Assembly (NCBI GenBank): GCA_017534815.1
Contig: JAFXVS010000037.1
Coordinates: 1 to 64,000 of the forward strand
Direction of reading: 5' to 3'
Origin: Bacteroidaceae bacterium
GTDB taxonomy: Bacteria > Bacteroidota > Bacteroidia > Bacteroidales > Bacteroidaceae
DNA length: 64,000 nucleotides
Position numbers and translations under genes: made by a program. Positions 28,387-36,400 of this stretch are shown here, one piece after another (positions within the stretch are counted from its first letter, which is position 1; every line of letters starts with the position of its first letter). The notes beneath the pieces are model-generated. The model was given only the letters and a program-made list of their open reading frames with translations, did not search any database and was not told the origin of the DNA.

Positions 28387-28400
28387 AAAATGAAAAGAGT

Positions 28401-29516
28401 ATGAAGAAGATAGTTATTTTTCTTGTGGCGTTGACAGGATGTTTGGGCGTGAATGCCCAGCCAACCGCTGAACTTCGTGAACATAAGAACCCGACAATCG
28501 AAGGGCTTGTGGAATATGCAAAATCTATGGGTCTTAATGTTGTCACAGCCTATGCGAATTACGGACACTATGTAAAAGTTCATAGGATAAGTATACAGTT
28601 CAGAAGTGACAAGCCATATTATCAAGAGCAAACGAAGCAAGAATCTGAGAGTGCCCAACGAACAGCCTTGAGGCTTGATAGTATGTATAACACTCAGAAC
28701 CATCATGCCCAACTGATGCTTGATTCCATAAGAAGTGCGTGCAAAGCGCTTGCAAAAGTAGCAAGGGAGAGCAATATTTGGGAAAGTCATGAGGACGGGA
28801 ATGATACTATTTCATACGCAATCTTATTAGGGCATTCTATCATGAATTCCACCAAGAATACAGAGACTGTCACCTTTACTTATAAACCAAGCCACGATAC
28901 TTCTTATAATGGTTCACGTGCCATCATTGGTGATGCAGAATTCGCCTATAATTATTCCACTAATGATTTCAAACCAGCAACTGCGCCCATTGACGCACAA
29001 TCATTCATGACTGTGCTTAAGGAAATATTCCAACGTAAAGGAGACTGCATACAGCCCTTCTATATCTACAATGATAGCATCCATGATTATCGTAAAGACG
29101 TGTGGTTAGGCGACATAACCAACAATCCTCAAAGGTGGAAGACTGAGCAAACGGGGCTACTCTGTATCACGTCCTCCATGAAGACTGCCAATCAAATACT
29201 TGATGAGATTGTCCAAGCCACTTGGGCACATCTTGACAAGCATCCTAATATCATGTTCCACATGGACGAGAATAGACGATTTCACCCACGAAGTAGAGTT
29301 TTCAATAAATTCATATCCTTCAAACAAGGAGAGAGTGAAACTTTTCTTATTGAACTTTACAGAGTTATAGGGAAAGATGATTATTATATCATGGCTCGTG
29401 ATATTAAAGGAAGTACTGTATGGACACCTAAAGGGTGGTCAACGCTGAGAAGTTACAAAAATGGTAAGTTTGAATATTACGAGCTGCCTGACACTATCAA
29501 GTACGTTAACCCTTAA
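28401..29516 (+). CDS. Secreted protein of unknown function, paralog A
   Basis: The 371-residue product has a signal peptide (MKKIVIFLVALTGCLGVNAQ). It is clearly related to the next gene: both have NPxIEGLxEYAKSxGLxVxT near the N-terminus, a segment LDSIRxxxxALAxxARE, QRKG/NRKG near the middle, a helix followed by xHPN, and a C-terminal W..L/VKSxxNGKxEYYE-like end. No known catalytic motif is visible. It lies 14 bp after the anti-sigma-like gene, so it probably belongs to the ECF operon. Its function is not known. Confidence 0.75.
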   Translation: MKKIVIFLVALTGCLGVNAQPTAELREHKNPTIEGLVEYAKSMGLNVVTAYANYGHYVKVHRISIQFRSDKPYYQEQTKQESESAQRTALRLDSMYNTQNHHAQLMLDSIRSACKALAKVARESNIWESHEDGNDTISYAILLGHSIMNSTKNTETVTFTYKPSHDTSYNGSRAIIGDAEFAYNYSTNDFKPATAPIDAQSFMTVLKEIFQRKGDCIQPFYIYNDSIHDYRKDVWLGDITNNPQRWKTEQTGLLCITSSMKTANQILDEIVQATWAHLDKHPNIMFHMDENRRFHPRSRVFNKFISFKQGESETFLIELYRVIGKDDYYIMARDIKGSTVWTPKGWSTLRSYKNGKFEYYELPDTIKYVNP

Positions 29517-29530
29517 AACTTAAAGAAGTT

Positions 29531-30769
29531 ATGAAACGAATCATTTTTATATTATGGTTGTTGTCCCTCAGCATCAGCAGCTTCGCACAGGACCACTACA
29601 GACGAGTTATCCGTTACCCTTCTTTAGGCTTCAGTTCCTTTGCACAAAGCACTCTCAAGGACAGCTTGATGGCGAATCCACATATAGAAGGTTTGATTGA
29701 ATATGCCAAGTCGTTAGGCTTGGGTGTTACAACGCAAGAAAATTATCGTTTCGAGAAGTTGCCTTTTGGACACTCCAGAGACGGCTCTATCTACTTCGAA
29801 CTCTACGACATCGTAAGAGAAGCAGATCAAACGGAAAAACCGGAAATGAATCGCCTACTAAAGGAACAGGACAGCATCTATAAGGCATGGGATGCCGCAG
29901 GAGTATTGATATTGGATTCCATCAGAAATACCTTTATGGCACTTGCACCTACAGCTCGGGAAATATACATGAAAGAGTTTCACGAAGAGAATGTGGATAG
30001 TATCTTCTATGCCTATAAAGCTGGTCAGATGGCAAATGGCAAAGAGGACATCTCTGTCAAGAATGTCTTTCATCGTAATGGCAGCACTACTTCACGCAGC
30101 GTACTTAATGTGCCAGAACAGATGTTCTTTGACTATTACACAAATCCCTCCTACCAAAAGGATGTGGACGAGGGACAGAGATATATTACTCGTGCAGTTG
30201 GCAGGTTAAGCTACAACCTCAGAAAGGATCCCGTCAGTGCAGACCCGCCTGAATTTATCAATGTGAAGGAATACGAAAAAATGCTGAAACAGGTGTTCAA
30301 CCGAAAAGGAATCACAAAACAACATCTTTACACTCGCAAGGATGAAAATTTCATACTTGATAGGCAAAGAGACCAGTCCTTCCTGTCAGGATATTCAATC
30401 GACCGTCCTTGGTCTTCCGAGACACAAGCTACTATTTACACCATACGTGACCGAAAACTTTTTGAGGAGGTGATGAAGAGTTTTCATGAAGTAACATGGC
30501 AATACATCGAGGCGCATCCTAATACCAGATGCCAACTTCATGGCTTATCATTCAGTAATAATGATATATTTAAAAGCAATACCGAGTATAATATTGACAA
30601 CCGACAGGAATTCCAAGTCATTTATCGAGGTGATGTTGTGGCGAATATCTATCGATTTGTGGTCTTTTATTCCAAGATGAGCAGATATGGTGTGGCATTC
30701 TTGCCTATGGATTGGTCACAAGTCAAGTCTTGGGTTAACGGCAAGATGGAATATTACAAAGGCTTCTGA
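29531..30769 (+). CDS. Secreted protein of unknown function, paralog B
   Basis: The 412-residue product has a signal peptide (MKRIIFILWLLSLSISSFAQ) and the same layout as the preceding gene: NPHIEGLIEYAKSLGLGVTT, LDSIRNTFMALAPTAREIYM, MLKQVFNRKG, and the ending SWVNGKMEYYKGF. The two share perhaps a quarter to a third of residues by eye. They are 14 bp apart, consistent with tandem duplication within one operon. Its stop codon lies within the 28-bp segment that is repeated upstream of the YD-repeat gene. Confidence 0.75.
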   Translation: MKRIIFILWLLSLSISSFAQDHYRRVIRYPSLGFSSFAQSTLKDSLMANPHIEGLIEYAKSLGLGVTTQENYRFEKLPFGHSRDGSIYFELYDIVREADQTEKPEMNRLLKEQDSIYKAWDAAGVLILDSIRNTFMALAPTAREIYMKEFHEENVDSIFYAYKAGQMANGKEDISVKNVFHRNGSTTSRSVLNVPEQMFFDYYTNPSYQKDVDEGQRYITRAVGRLSYNLRKDPVSADPPEFINVKEYEKMLKQVFNRKGITKQHLYTRKDENFILDRQRDQSFLSGYSIDRPWSSETQATIYTIRDRKLFEEVMKSFHEVTWQYIEAHPNTRCQLHGLSFSNNDIFKSNTEYNIDNRQEFQVIYRGDVVANIYRFVVFYSKMSRYGVAFLPMDWSQVKSWVNGKMEYYKGF

Positions 30770-30843
30770 TACATGAACTTTCAATTTTCTTGGTGTTTTG
30801 AGAGAGTTTTGAAGTGGAAACTTAAAAAACAAAATGTGACGAT

Positions 30844-30983
30844 ATGAAGAAATTATATACACTTTACTCACTATCACGTTGTTCACATCATGCACATATA
30901 ATTTTGTTACACTTCTTTCTGAAGAGGAACTGGAATGGGTGGATGTGTATAGATATTATATTTACAAGATAAAGAAACAATGA
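30844..30983 (+). pseudogene. Small lipoprotein gene interrupted by a one-base frameshift
   Basis: From the ATG at 30844 the first seven codons read MKKLYTL. One missing base near 30864-30866 (a run of T) then shifts the frame. In the +1 frame the sequence continues LTITLFTSCTYNFVTLLSEE and on to a TGA at 30981-30983 (about 46 residues in all). FTSC is a good lipobox. The TGA overlaps the next ATG (ATGA), as in other pairs here, which supports a real gene. It is either a pseudogene or a sequence error in a homopolymer. Confidence 0.6.
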
Positions 30984-31561
30984 AAAGAATAAAGTTTACA
31001 TTGAGGTTTCTGGGAGGTTGCCTGCTTGTATTGGTGATTGTGCTTCTTTTTACCTGTTGGGGGCACAGACGTGCGATTGACTACAGAATTGATGACATTA
31101 TTGTAGAAAAAGTCATATTAGGTGATTCTGTTTGTCATGGACACCAGCATTATCTGGTCAGACTGATGGTTTCACCTGTTCATTACAAATATGGTTTTTG
31201 GGAAGGATCCGTACCAGCATTAACAGAAGGCTGCGTTGACAGCATATGGGATATGACCATCGAATCGGAAACTCACCAACGCTTGGATGATCACATCTTA
31301 AATGCAGAATTTATAGATGATAGTATGACGAAAGAACTTTGTCAATATACCGATTCAATTCACAGAGCCATGTCTTCACATAACAGTTTACGAAGAGTCA
31401 AAGAGCGATTACAGGAAGAAAGTCCGTACAATATCCTCATATCAGTTGACAGCTTCTCGCTCCAACCAAAATATCTCATCATCAGGTTCCGCGACAGAAT
31501 GATTAGAAAAGAAGTAATGGAGAGGCATCCTCGATGTTCGTCATCGACGTTGACCATCTGA
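30980..31561 (+). CDS. Membrane-anchored protein of unknown function
   Basis: The 193-residue product has one N-terminal transmembrane helix (residues ~8-28, LRFLGGCLLVLVIVLLFTCW), and the rest is probably periplasmic. It is rich in Asp, His and Ser (DSVCHGHQHYLVRLMVS, DDHILNAEFIDDSM) without a motif I recognise. The C-terminus (RHPRCSSSTLTI) looks unnatural. A second frame there reads MFVIDVDHLKGEHGFIPLLC from 31534 to a stop at 31611, so the gene end may also be frameshifted. The last genes of this block may be decaying. Confidence 0.6.
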   Translation: MKRIKFTLRFLGGCLLVLVIVLLFTCWGHRRAIDYRIDDIIVEKVILGDSVCHGHQHYLVRLMVSPVHYKYGFWEGSVPALTEGCVDSIWDMTIESETHQRLDDHILNAEFIDDSMTKELCQYTDSIHRAMSSHNSLRRVKERLQEESPYNILISVDSFSLQPKYLIIRFRDRMIRKEVMERHPRCSSSTLTI

Positions 31562-31762
31562 AAGGAGAGCATGGCTTCATTCCGTTGTTGTGCGATGCAA
31601 TGAGTCCATAAATTAATAAAAGATTTGGAGTGCAAAGGGAATCAAAAAATGTCCGTTGGAGTTTCTCGTAAACAAACCACCAGTTTGTCGGTAAGAAACT
31701 ATCCTTTTCCTTACGACTAACTATCCGTTTGTTGCTTAGGGTGAAAACCGACCTGAAATCAC

Positions 31763-31820
31763 GTGAGTTAACTCGATTCATCAAACGAGTTAACTCGATC
31801 GATGAAATGAGTTAACTCAC
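31763..31820. repeat. Three palindromes GAGTTAACTC at an exact 22-bp period
   Basis: GAGTTAACTC occurs at 31765-31774, 31787-31796 and 31809-31818, exactly 22 bp apart. The two spacers are GATTCATCAAAC and GATCGATGAAAT. The outer ends mirror each other (CGTGAGTTAACTC at the left and its reverse complement at the right), so the whole array is also an inverted repeat. No gene covers it. Confidence 0.9.
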
Positions 31821-32145
31821 GGTTTTGAACGGGTCTTTTTCTACGACGCGTCCTAAAACTTTTTACAACGGGGCGGAAAAATATTTAGAACGCGTTCCAG
31901 AAAAAATGGTGCTGAGTACCATTTCCCCACCTCTCCTTCGGTTGGTTTTTTGTGTTTTGATGAAAAAGTTCCATAAATAACGTGAGTTCGACGAAAATAC
32001 TCTAGAATAGAGTAAGTTGTCTATCATAAGAACAGTCAACCGTCTGCACCCTAATGGTAGGTTTCTTCGGGAAGAAACAATATGCAGCCAAAGCAGCCAG
32101 CAGGTTATTGATCTACTAATTTGGCATAAAAATGTGGAAAGAAGC

Positions 32146-32186
32146 ACAAAAAAACAAAGTGTGAAAGTTATTTCTAATTTCACACT
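32146..32186 (-). terminator. Intrinsic terminator after the DUF2795-like gene
   Basis: A 9-bp stem (AGTGTGAAA at 32158-32166 with TTTCACACT at 32178-32186) is followed on the minus strand by TTGTTTTTTTG. Confidence 0.8.
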
Positions 32187-32224
32187 CTGCTGATTTTTAG
32201 ACCGTTGCGTAACAAATAAGGCTC

Positions 32225-32446
32225 TTAGTATTCCTCCTCGTCCCAAAGAAAGTCTTCTTTGGAAGGGTAGTCAGGCCAAATCTCTTCGATGGATTCGTAG
32301 ATGTCGCCTTCGTCTTCAATCTCCTCGAGGTTCTCGATGACTTCGAGTGGGGCGCCAGAACGGGTGGCGTAGTCGATGAGCTCTTCTTTGGTGGCAGGCC
32401 AAGGGGCGTCCTCCAGTTTTGATGCTAATTCAAGTGTCCAATACAT
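32225..32446 (-). CDS. Small acidic protein, DUF2795-like
   Basis: The 73-residue product (MYWTLELASKLEDAPWPATK, then EELIDYATRSGAPLEVIENL) is very acidic at the C-terminus (DFLWDEEEY). It matches the small cytoplasmic DUF2795 proteins widespread in Bacteroidetes, whose role I do not know. A terminator follows it at 32146-32186. It lies 55 bp after the cobalamin adenosyltransferase gene on the same strand and may be the last gene of that transcript. Confidence 0.85.
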   Translation of the reverse strand: MYWTLELASKLEDAPWPATKEELIDYATRSGAPLEVIENLEEIEDEGDIYESIEEIWPDYPSKEDFLWDEEEY

Positions 32447-32501
32447 GATATTTGGTGTTTAGTGTGTAAGTTTTTTAGTTTTGAGCGTGCAAAGATAGTG
32501 C

Positions 32502-33056
32502 TTATTTATTTCTCTGCCAAATATTTTCCGTATGTTTTTCATCAATATTCAACTTTCTTGCCAAAACGAAGAGGTAGTCGCTGAGTCTGTTGACGTAGGA
32601 GATGACTAAAGGAGCCACTTCTGCACCTTCTTCGGCAAGGGTGAGGATGCGGCGTTCGGCACGTCGGCAGACGGTGCGGCAGACGTGACACTGAGCAGCG
32701 CCTCTGCATCCTCCTGGGAGAATGAAGCAACGGAAGGGCGGCAGGGTGGCATTGATGGCGTCGATTTCCTGTTCGAGACCTGTGACCATATCTTCGGTCA
32801 CGATGTTGCCTGGACGCACGTCTTTCTGGGTGTTGTCTGTGGCGAGATAGCCTCCTACAACAAAGAGCTGCCCTTGTATGTCGGTGAGGAACTGGATGTC
32901 ATGCTCGCTGGCGCAGTAGGTGATGAGCAGCCCGATGTGGGAACACAGTTCGTCGATGGTTCCGTATGATTCGAGTCGGGCGCAGGTCTTGCTGACTCGC
33001 TGGCCTCCAACGAGGGAGGTCTGTCCTTGGTCTCCTGTTCGTGTGTAGATGTTCAT
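32502..33056 (-). CDS. Cob(I)alamin adenosyltransferase, PduO type
   Basis: The 184-residue product transfers the adenosyl group of ATP to cob(I)alamin to make coenzyme B12. The PduO-type motifs are clear: IYTRTGDQGQTSLVGGQRVS at the N-terminus (ATP-binding loop), ARLESYGTIDELCSHIG, and VCRTVCRRAERR followed by YVNRLSDYLFVLAR. Four cysteines cluster near residues 116-129 (GGCRGAAQCHVCRTVC). In the family this region binds ATP and cobalamin; the extra cysteines are somewhat unusual. No cobalamin riboswitch was found near it. Adenosylcobalamin would serve enzymes such as methylmalonyl-CoA mutase, outside this window. Confidence 0.93.
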   Translation of the reverse strand: MNIYTRTGDQGQTSLVGGQRVSKTCARLESYGTIDELCSHIGLLITYCASEHDIQFLTDIQGQLFVVGGYLATDNTQKDVRPGNIVTEDMVTGLEQEIDAINATLPPFRCFILPGGCRGAAQCHVCRTVCRRAERRILTLAEEGAEVAPLVISYVNRLSDYLFVLARKLNIDEKHTENIWQRNK

Positions 33057-33059
33057 AAA

Positions 33060-33101
33060 GTTTAGTGTTTAGAGTTTAGGGGTGAGAGTATAGGGTTTAG
33101 A
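33060..33101. repeat. Heptamer array GTTTAGN between two genes
   Basis: Six 7-nt units in strict register: GTTTAGT, GTTTAGA, GTTTAGG, GGTGAGA, GTATAGG, GTTTAGA. The last unit runs over the stop codon of the upstream gene at 33097. Confidence 0.75.
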
Positions 33102-33537
33102 GGAGGTAGTTTTGTTTGATGCGTTTATTGTCGAATATGACCAAGCCTCGTTCCTTCATGTCGAAGGTGATGATGGCTTTGGGGTCGTTGACGGTGTGAG
33201 TCCAGAGGTCGGCGTTCTCGTTGTGGATGTGCTCCATGATGAGGACGGTGTCTGGTGTGACTTTCTGCACAGTCTCCTCATATAGTTTGGCTGCAACTTC
33301 TCCCTTTTCATCGATGATGACGATGGGGCGTCCCTTGTAGTGGTTCTGGATGCGGAAGAGTTGCTGTTGCATGGGGGTGCAGAGGTTTTGCTCATCGTAG
33401 GCATAGTAGGGCAGGGGCTCGAAAAGAACGTCGCGAATGAGTTCGTAGGCCCACGGTGATTGAACACCAAACCCACGCCGATGGAGAGCGCGGGGCAGGC
33501 TTGTGAGCAGCAGATATGTGGAGCGTCGCCAGTTCAT
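33097..33537 (-). CDS. Shortened SAM-methyltransferase-like protein
   Basis: The 146-residue product begins RRGFGVQSPWAYELIRDVLF, close to the HGVxSPFxFxL start of a Bacteroidetes class I methyltransferase family. It ends VLIMEHIHNENADLWTHTVN and then MKERGLVIFDNKRIKQNY, close to the family's last strands. The usual length as I recall is about 230-250, and the central Rossmann part with the glycine-rich SAM loop (ExGxxxG) is missing. It is therefore either a degenerate relative or a protein with a changed role. It lies 25 bp after the histidine kinase gene and 40 bp before the adenosyltransferase gene, probably one transcript. Confidence 0.65.
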   Translation of the reverse strand: MNWRRSTYLLLTSLPRALHRRGFGVQSPWAYELIRDVLFEPLPYYAYDEQNLCTPMQQQLFRIQNHYKGRPIVIIDEKGEVAAKLYEETVQKVTPDTVLIMEHIHNENADLWTHTVNDPKAIITFDMKERGLVIFDNKRIKQNYLL

Positions 33538-33562
33538 GTCCTGATGAGTCTATTTGTCTTTA

Positions 33563-35437
33563 TTAGTCTATTTCCAGCATATGTGCCTTGATATAGTATT
33601 CTTCTTCGTCTTCCTCTTGGGGAGGGGTGTAGTTGAGTATGGTGAAGACGAATTGTGCTCCGTCCGTATAGTTCGTGTTGAGATAGATGTCGCCACCCAA
33701 TGCTCGTGCGATGAGGCGGCAGGCATAGAGTCCCAATCCGAGTCCAGGGCTGTAGTGGTCGATTTTCTCGAAGTGCTCGAAGATGATTTCCGCTTTCTCT
33801 GGTGGCACGCCTGTACCTGTGTCCGTCACGATGAATTGCAGTTTCTCCCTGCCGATGAAGTGTGCCACCGTGAGGGTGATCTTGCCGCTGGTGGTGTTCT
33901 TGCAAGCGTTGGAGATGAGGTTGTGCAGCACTTGTCCGATGCGCTTCTTGTCTGAACAGAAAGTCATGCCCTCTTCTTGAGGTTCATAGACGAGTTCCAC
34001 ATCTGGTTGGAGGAGGCTCTTGTTGTTTTCGATGTGGCTGAGGCATAGTTCATCGATGTTTATCTCATCAAACTGGAAGTTGAAGGTGCCGACCTCCATG
34101 TTGCTGACGTCGATGATGCCGTCGAGGGTGGAGAGAAGCTGGTTGTTGCTCTCCTGAATGTATCCGTTGTAGAGGGTGCGTTCTTCGTCGGAGAGGTTGT
34201 TGGACATGAGTTGTGCGAATCCCATGATGGCGTTCAGCGGGGTACGTATCTCATGCCTCATGTTCTGGATGAAGACGGTCTTGATGCGGTCGGCGATAGC
34301 GGCCTGATCGAGTGCCTTCTGCAATTGGTTGGCACGTCTCCGCTCTTCGATGGCCCGTCGTTGTCGCCAGCCCAAGAAGAATGCGACCACCAGACCCAGT
34401 GCCAGGAGGATGAAGGTGACGATGAGCAGATTCTTCTTCGTCTTCTCGCTTTGGGCAAGGTGTTCCTTGTGAGCGGTGTAGGATGCGTTGATGACAGGGA
34501 AGTATTTCGACACGTCCAATGCAAGTCTTCTGGAAGGATAAGTGTTGGCATCCTCCATCGTACACATCAGATAGGCATAGGCACGGTCGATGTCCCCTTC
34601 ATCGTAGAGGGCGCGAACCAGATAGGGGAGTGCCTCGTAGGTCGTGTAGCCGTTCTTCAGGTTGCACAGGGCGGTGTTGGCCATATAATAGATGTATTCC
34701 TGAGGGTTGTTCTGCAGTTTGTGGGCAAACGCCAACACCATACTCATCCTGCAACGATCCATTCCCTTCGTCTTGGGGTATTTCTCTTCCAGCACTTGCA
34801 TGGCTTTTTCTGGGTGGTTGAGATAGACTTCCTTGTTGGCTTTGACGATGTCTTTCTCGTAGCCGTCAGGCAGAAGCCCGATGATGCTGTCGTAGAGTGC
34901 CACCATCTGCTTCTCCTCGTCTGTCACGATGCTGATGTCTGCCATATATTCGGCAATCTTCTCATAGTTGTGCTGACGGGTGAGGTAATAGTGCAGTTGT
35001 TCCCTTCTCGACAGTTTTGACGGGTCGATGCTCGCCACGAGCTGGTCTGCCCTGTGGTAGAGTCCCATGATGCCGTAGGTGAGGGATGAGTTGAGTTTGA
35101 CCCATGCCTGCAGGTTGGGGTCATTTTCATACTCTTCTGTCTTTTGGATACGTTGCAAGGCCTTCAATGCCTGCCTTCCGTCATAATTGGCGAGGGCTTG
35201 ATAGAGTTCCTTGCATTTGCTCACATAGTCATCCATGTGACACGAATTGACCAGCTGTTCCAGACTGTCGGCACGCATTTGTTGCAGCATCTGGTAGTGT
35301 TTCTTCTTGGCGATGACGCTGTCCAACTCCACCAGCACCCCCTCTACCTCCTTTTTGCTGTGGCTGGTCTGCTGGGCAAAAATGGATAGAGGAATGTTCA
35401 TCAATAGCAATAATATGATAGTACGTACTATCGGCAT
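33563..35437 (-). CDS. Membrane sensor histidine kinase with periplasmic TPR-like domain
   Basis: The 624-residue product has a signal sequence (MPIVRTIILLLLMNIPLSIF) and a helical sensor region of about 300 residues that looks like TPR repeats. One transmembrane helix follows at ~336-356 (LLIVTFILLALGLVVAFFLGW without its last residue). The kinase core comes next, with H395 in MRHEIRTPLNAIMGF, the N-box HNLISNACKNT, and the G boxes VTDTGTGVPP and GLGLGLYACR. There is no receiver or DNA-binding domain, so it must signal to a response regulator encoded elsewhere. It leads a probable operon with a methyltransferase-like protein and a PduO adenosyltransferase. Its signal is unknown. Confidence 0.92.
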   Translation of the reverse strand: MPIVRTIILLLLMNIPLSIFAQQTSHSKKEVEGVLVELDSVIAKKKHYQMLQQMRADSLEQLVNSCHMDDYVSKCKELYQALANYDGRQALKALQRIQKTEEYENDPNLQAWVKLNSSLTYGIMGLYHRADQLVASIDPSKLSRREQLHYYLTRQHNYEKIAEYMADISIVTDEEKQMVALYDSIIGLLPDGYEKDIVKANKEVYLNHPEKAMQVLEEKYPKTKGMDRCRMSMVLAFAHKLQNNPQEYIYYMANTALCNLKNGYTTYEALPYLVRALYDEGDIDRAYAYLMCTMEDANTYPSRRLALDVSKYFPVINASYTAHKEHLAQSEKTKKNLLIVTFILLALGLVVAFFLGWRQRRAIEERRRANQLQKALDQAAIADRIKTVFIQNMRHEIRTPLNAIMGFAQLMSNNLSDEERTLYNGYIQESNNQLLSTLDGIIDVSNMEVGTFNFQFDEINIDELCLSHIENNKSLLQPDVELVYEPQEEGMTFCSDKKRIGQVLHNLISNACKNTTSGKITLTVAHFIGREKLQFIVTDTGTGVPPEKAEIIFEHFEKIDHYSPGLGLGLYACRLIARALGGDIYLNTNYTDGAQFVFTILNYTPPQEEDEEEYYIKAHMLEID

Positions 35438-35501
35438 AGTTTTTACAAAAATAGGTTAGGTTGAAATAGATTTATTCTCTCACTATCTTGAAATGACGGG
35501 G

Positions 35502-35509
35502 CAAATGTA
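35502..35509 (-). promoter_or_regulatory. -7 box (TACATTTG) for the histidine kinase operon
   Basis: On the minus strand TACATTTG fits TAnnTTTG and would give a leader of about 58 nt. No clear -33 element was seen. It diverges from the birA promoter. Confidence 0.6.
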
Positions 35510-35606
35510 GGGAATACTTTGATAAAAAGCACAAGAAATCATTGTTTTTTTCTTCGATTCGAGGAAAAATAATCATTTATGAGGATTTTTATTCTACTTT
35601 TTGTGT

Positions 35607-35614
35607 TAACTTTG
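35607..35614 (+). promoter_or_regulatory. -7 box (TAACTTTG) for birA-queA
   Basis: TAACTTTG lies only 17 bp before the birA ATG, so the mRNA would start about 10 nt before the start codon. The -33 region is T-rich but has no clear TTTG. Confidence 0.65.
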
Positions 35615-35631
35615 CATGAAAAAAGTAACGC

Positions 35632-36399
35632 ATGGTGAACATCTCACGCATCAATCTTCCCACCGTCGATTCGACCAATTCCTTTGTCCGGACGATGTTG
35701 CAGGAAGAGGGAACGGGGCACGTGATGTCGGCAAACTCTTTGCCTGGCTTCACCTTGGTGGTGGCTGATGACCAGACGCGAGGTCGGGGGCAACAAGGCA
35801 ATTCGTGGGAGACGGAGAAGGGCAAGAACCTGACGTTTTCCCTGCTGTGTCATCCTGACTTCATCCTTGCCTCGCGTCAGTGGTTGCTCTCACAATGCAT
35901 GGCCGTCGCCATTCAGCAGACCCTTTCCCATTATGTGGAGGGTGTGGAGGTGAAATGGCCGAATGACATCTATGTGGGCGACCAGAAGATCAGCGGCACG
36001 CTCATTGAGTGCGACCTTCAGGGGAAGCACATTGCCAACTGCATCATCGGGGTGGGCATCAACATCAATCAGACGGTCTTCCGAAGCGATGCGCCCAATC
36101 CCACCTCCTTGCAGCTGCTGACAGGTCGTGAACATGACCGTGAAGAGGTTCTCTCCTCGCTCCTTCAGCATTTTCAGCATTATTATGCGCTGTTGCAGGA
36201 GGGGCATGAGGACACCATCCGCCAACTCTATATGCTGCATCTCTATCGATGTGAGGGCTTTCATCGTTATCGTGATGTGCGAGGGGAGTTCATGGCCGAG
36301 ATTGCTGAGGTGGAACCGACTGGACATCTCCGTCTCCGTTTCGAGGACGGCAACGTGGTGCGCTACGAGTTGAAGGAAGTACAATTCATCAAAGACTAA
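35632..36399 (+). CDS. birA: Biotin--[acetyl-CoA carboxylase] ligase
   Basis: The 255-residue cytoplasmic enzyme attaches biotin to the carboxyl-carrier subunit of biotin-dependent carboxylases via biotinyl-AMP. It shows the N-terminal TVDSTNSF, the biotin/ATP-binding TRGRGQQGNSWE, VKWPNDIYVGDQKISGTLIE and IIGVGININQ. It lacks the N-terminal winged-helix repressor domain of E. coli BirA, so it is a ligase only. queA starts one base after its stop, so they form a two-gene unit. Confidence 0.95.
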   Translation: MVNISRINLPTVDSTNSFVRTMLQEEGTGHVMSANSLPGFTLVVADDQTRGRGQQGNSWETEKGKNLTFSLLCHPDFILASRQWLLSQCMAVAIQQTLSHYVEGVEVKWPNDIYVGDQKISGTLIECDLQGKHIANCIIGVGININQTVFRSDAPNPTSLQLLTGREHDREEVLSSLLQHFQHYYALLQEGHEDTIRQLYMLHLYRCEGFHRYRDVRGEFMAEIAEVEPTGHLRLRFEDGNVVRYELKEVQFIKD

Positions 36400-36400
36400 A

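Larger units (their letters stand above)
31562..32224. other. 663-bp gene-free stretch
   Basis: It contains the 22-bp-period palindrome array (31763-31820) and the terminator of the DUF2795-like gene (32146-32186). Apart from these I see only AT-rich DNA and short antisense ORFs with no family resemblance. ACGCGTCC/AACGCGTTCC (31845-31900) forms a weak palindromic feature of unknown meaning. Confidence 0.6.

Noticed and set aside
31863..32246. Minus-strand ORF of 127 codons in the gene-free stretch
   Set aside because: It runs through a terminator, overlaps the end of the DUF2795-like gene and has no recognisable motif or promoter.
32447..33100. Cobalamin riboswitch near the adenosyltransferase
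   Set aside because: The gaps are 40-55 bp, too short for the element, and no conserved B12-box sequence was seen.
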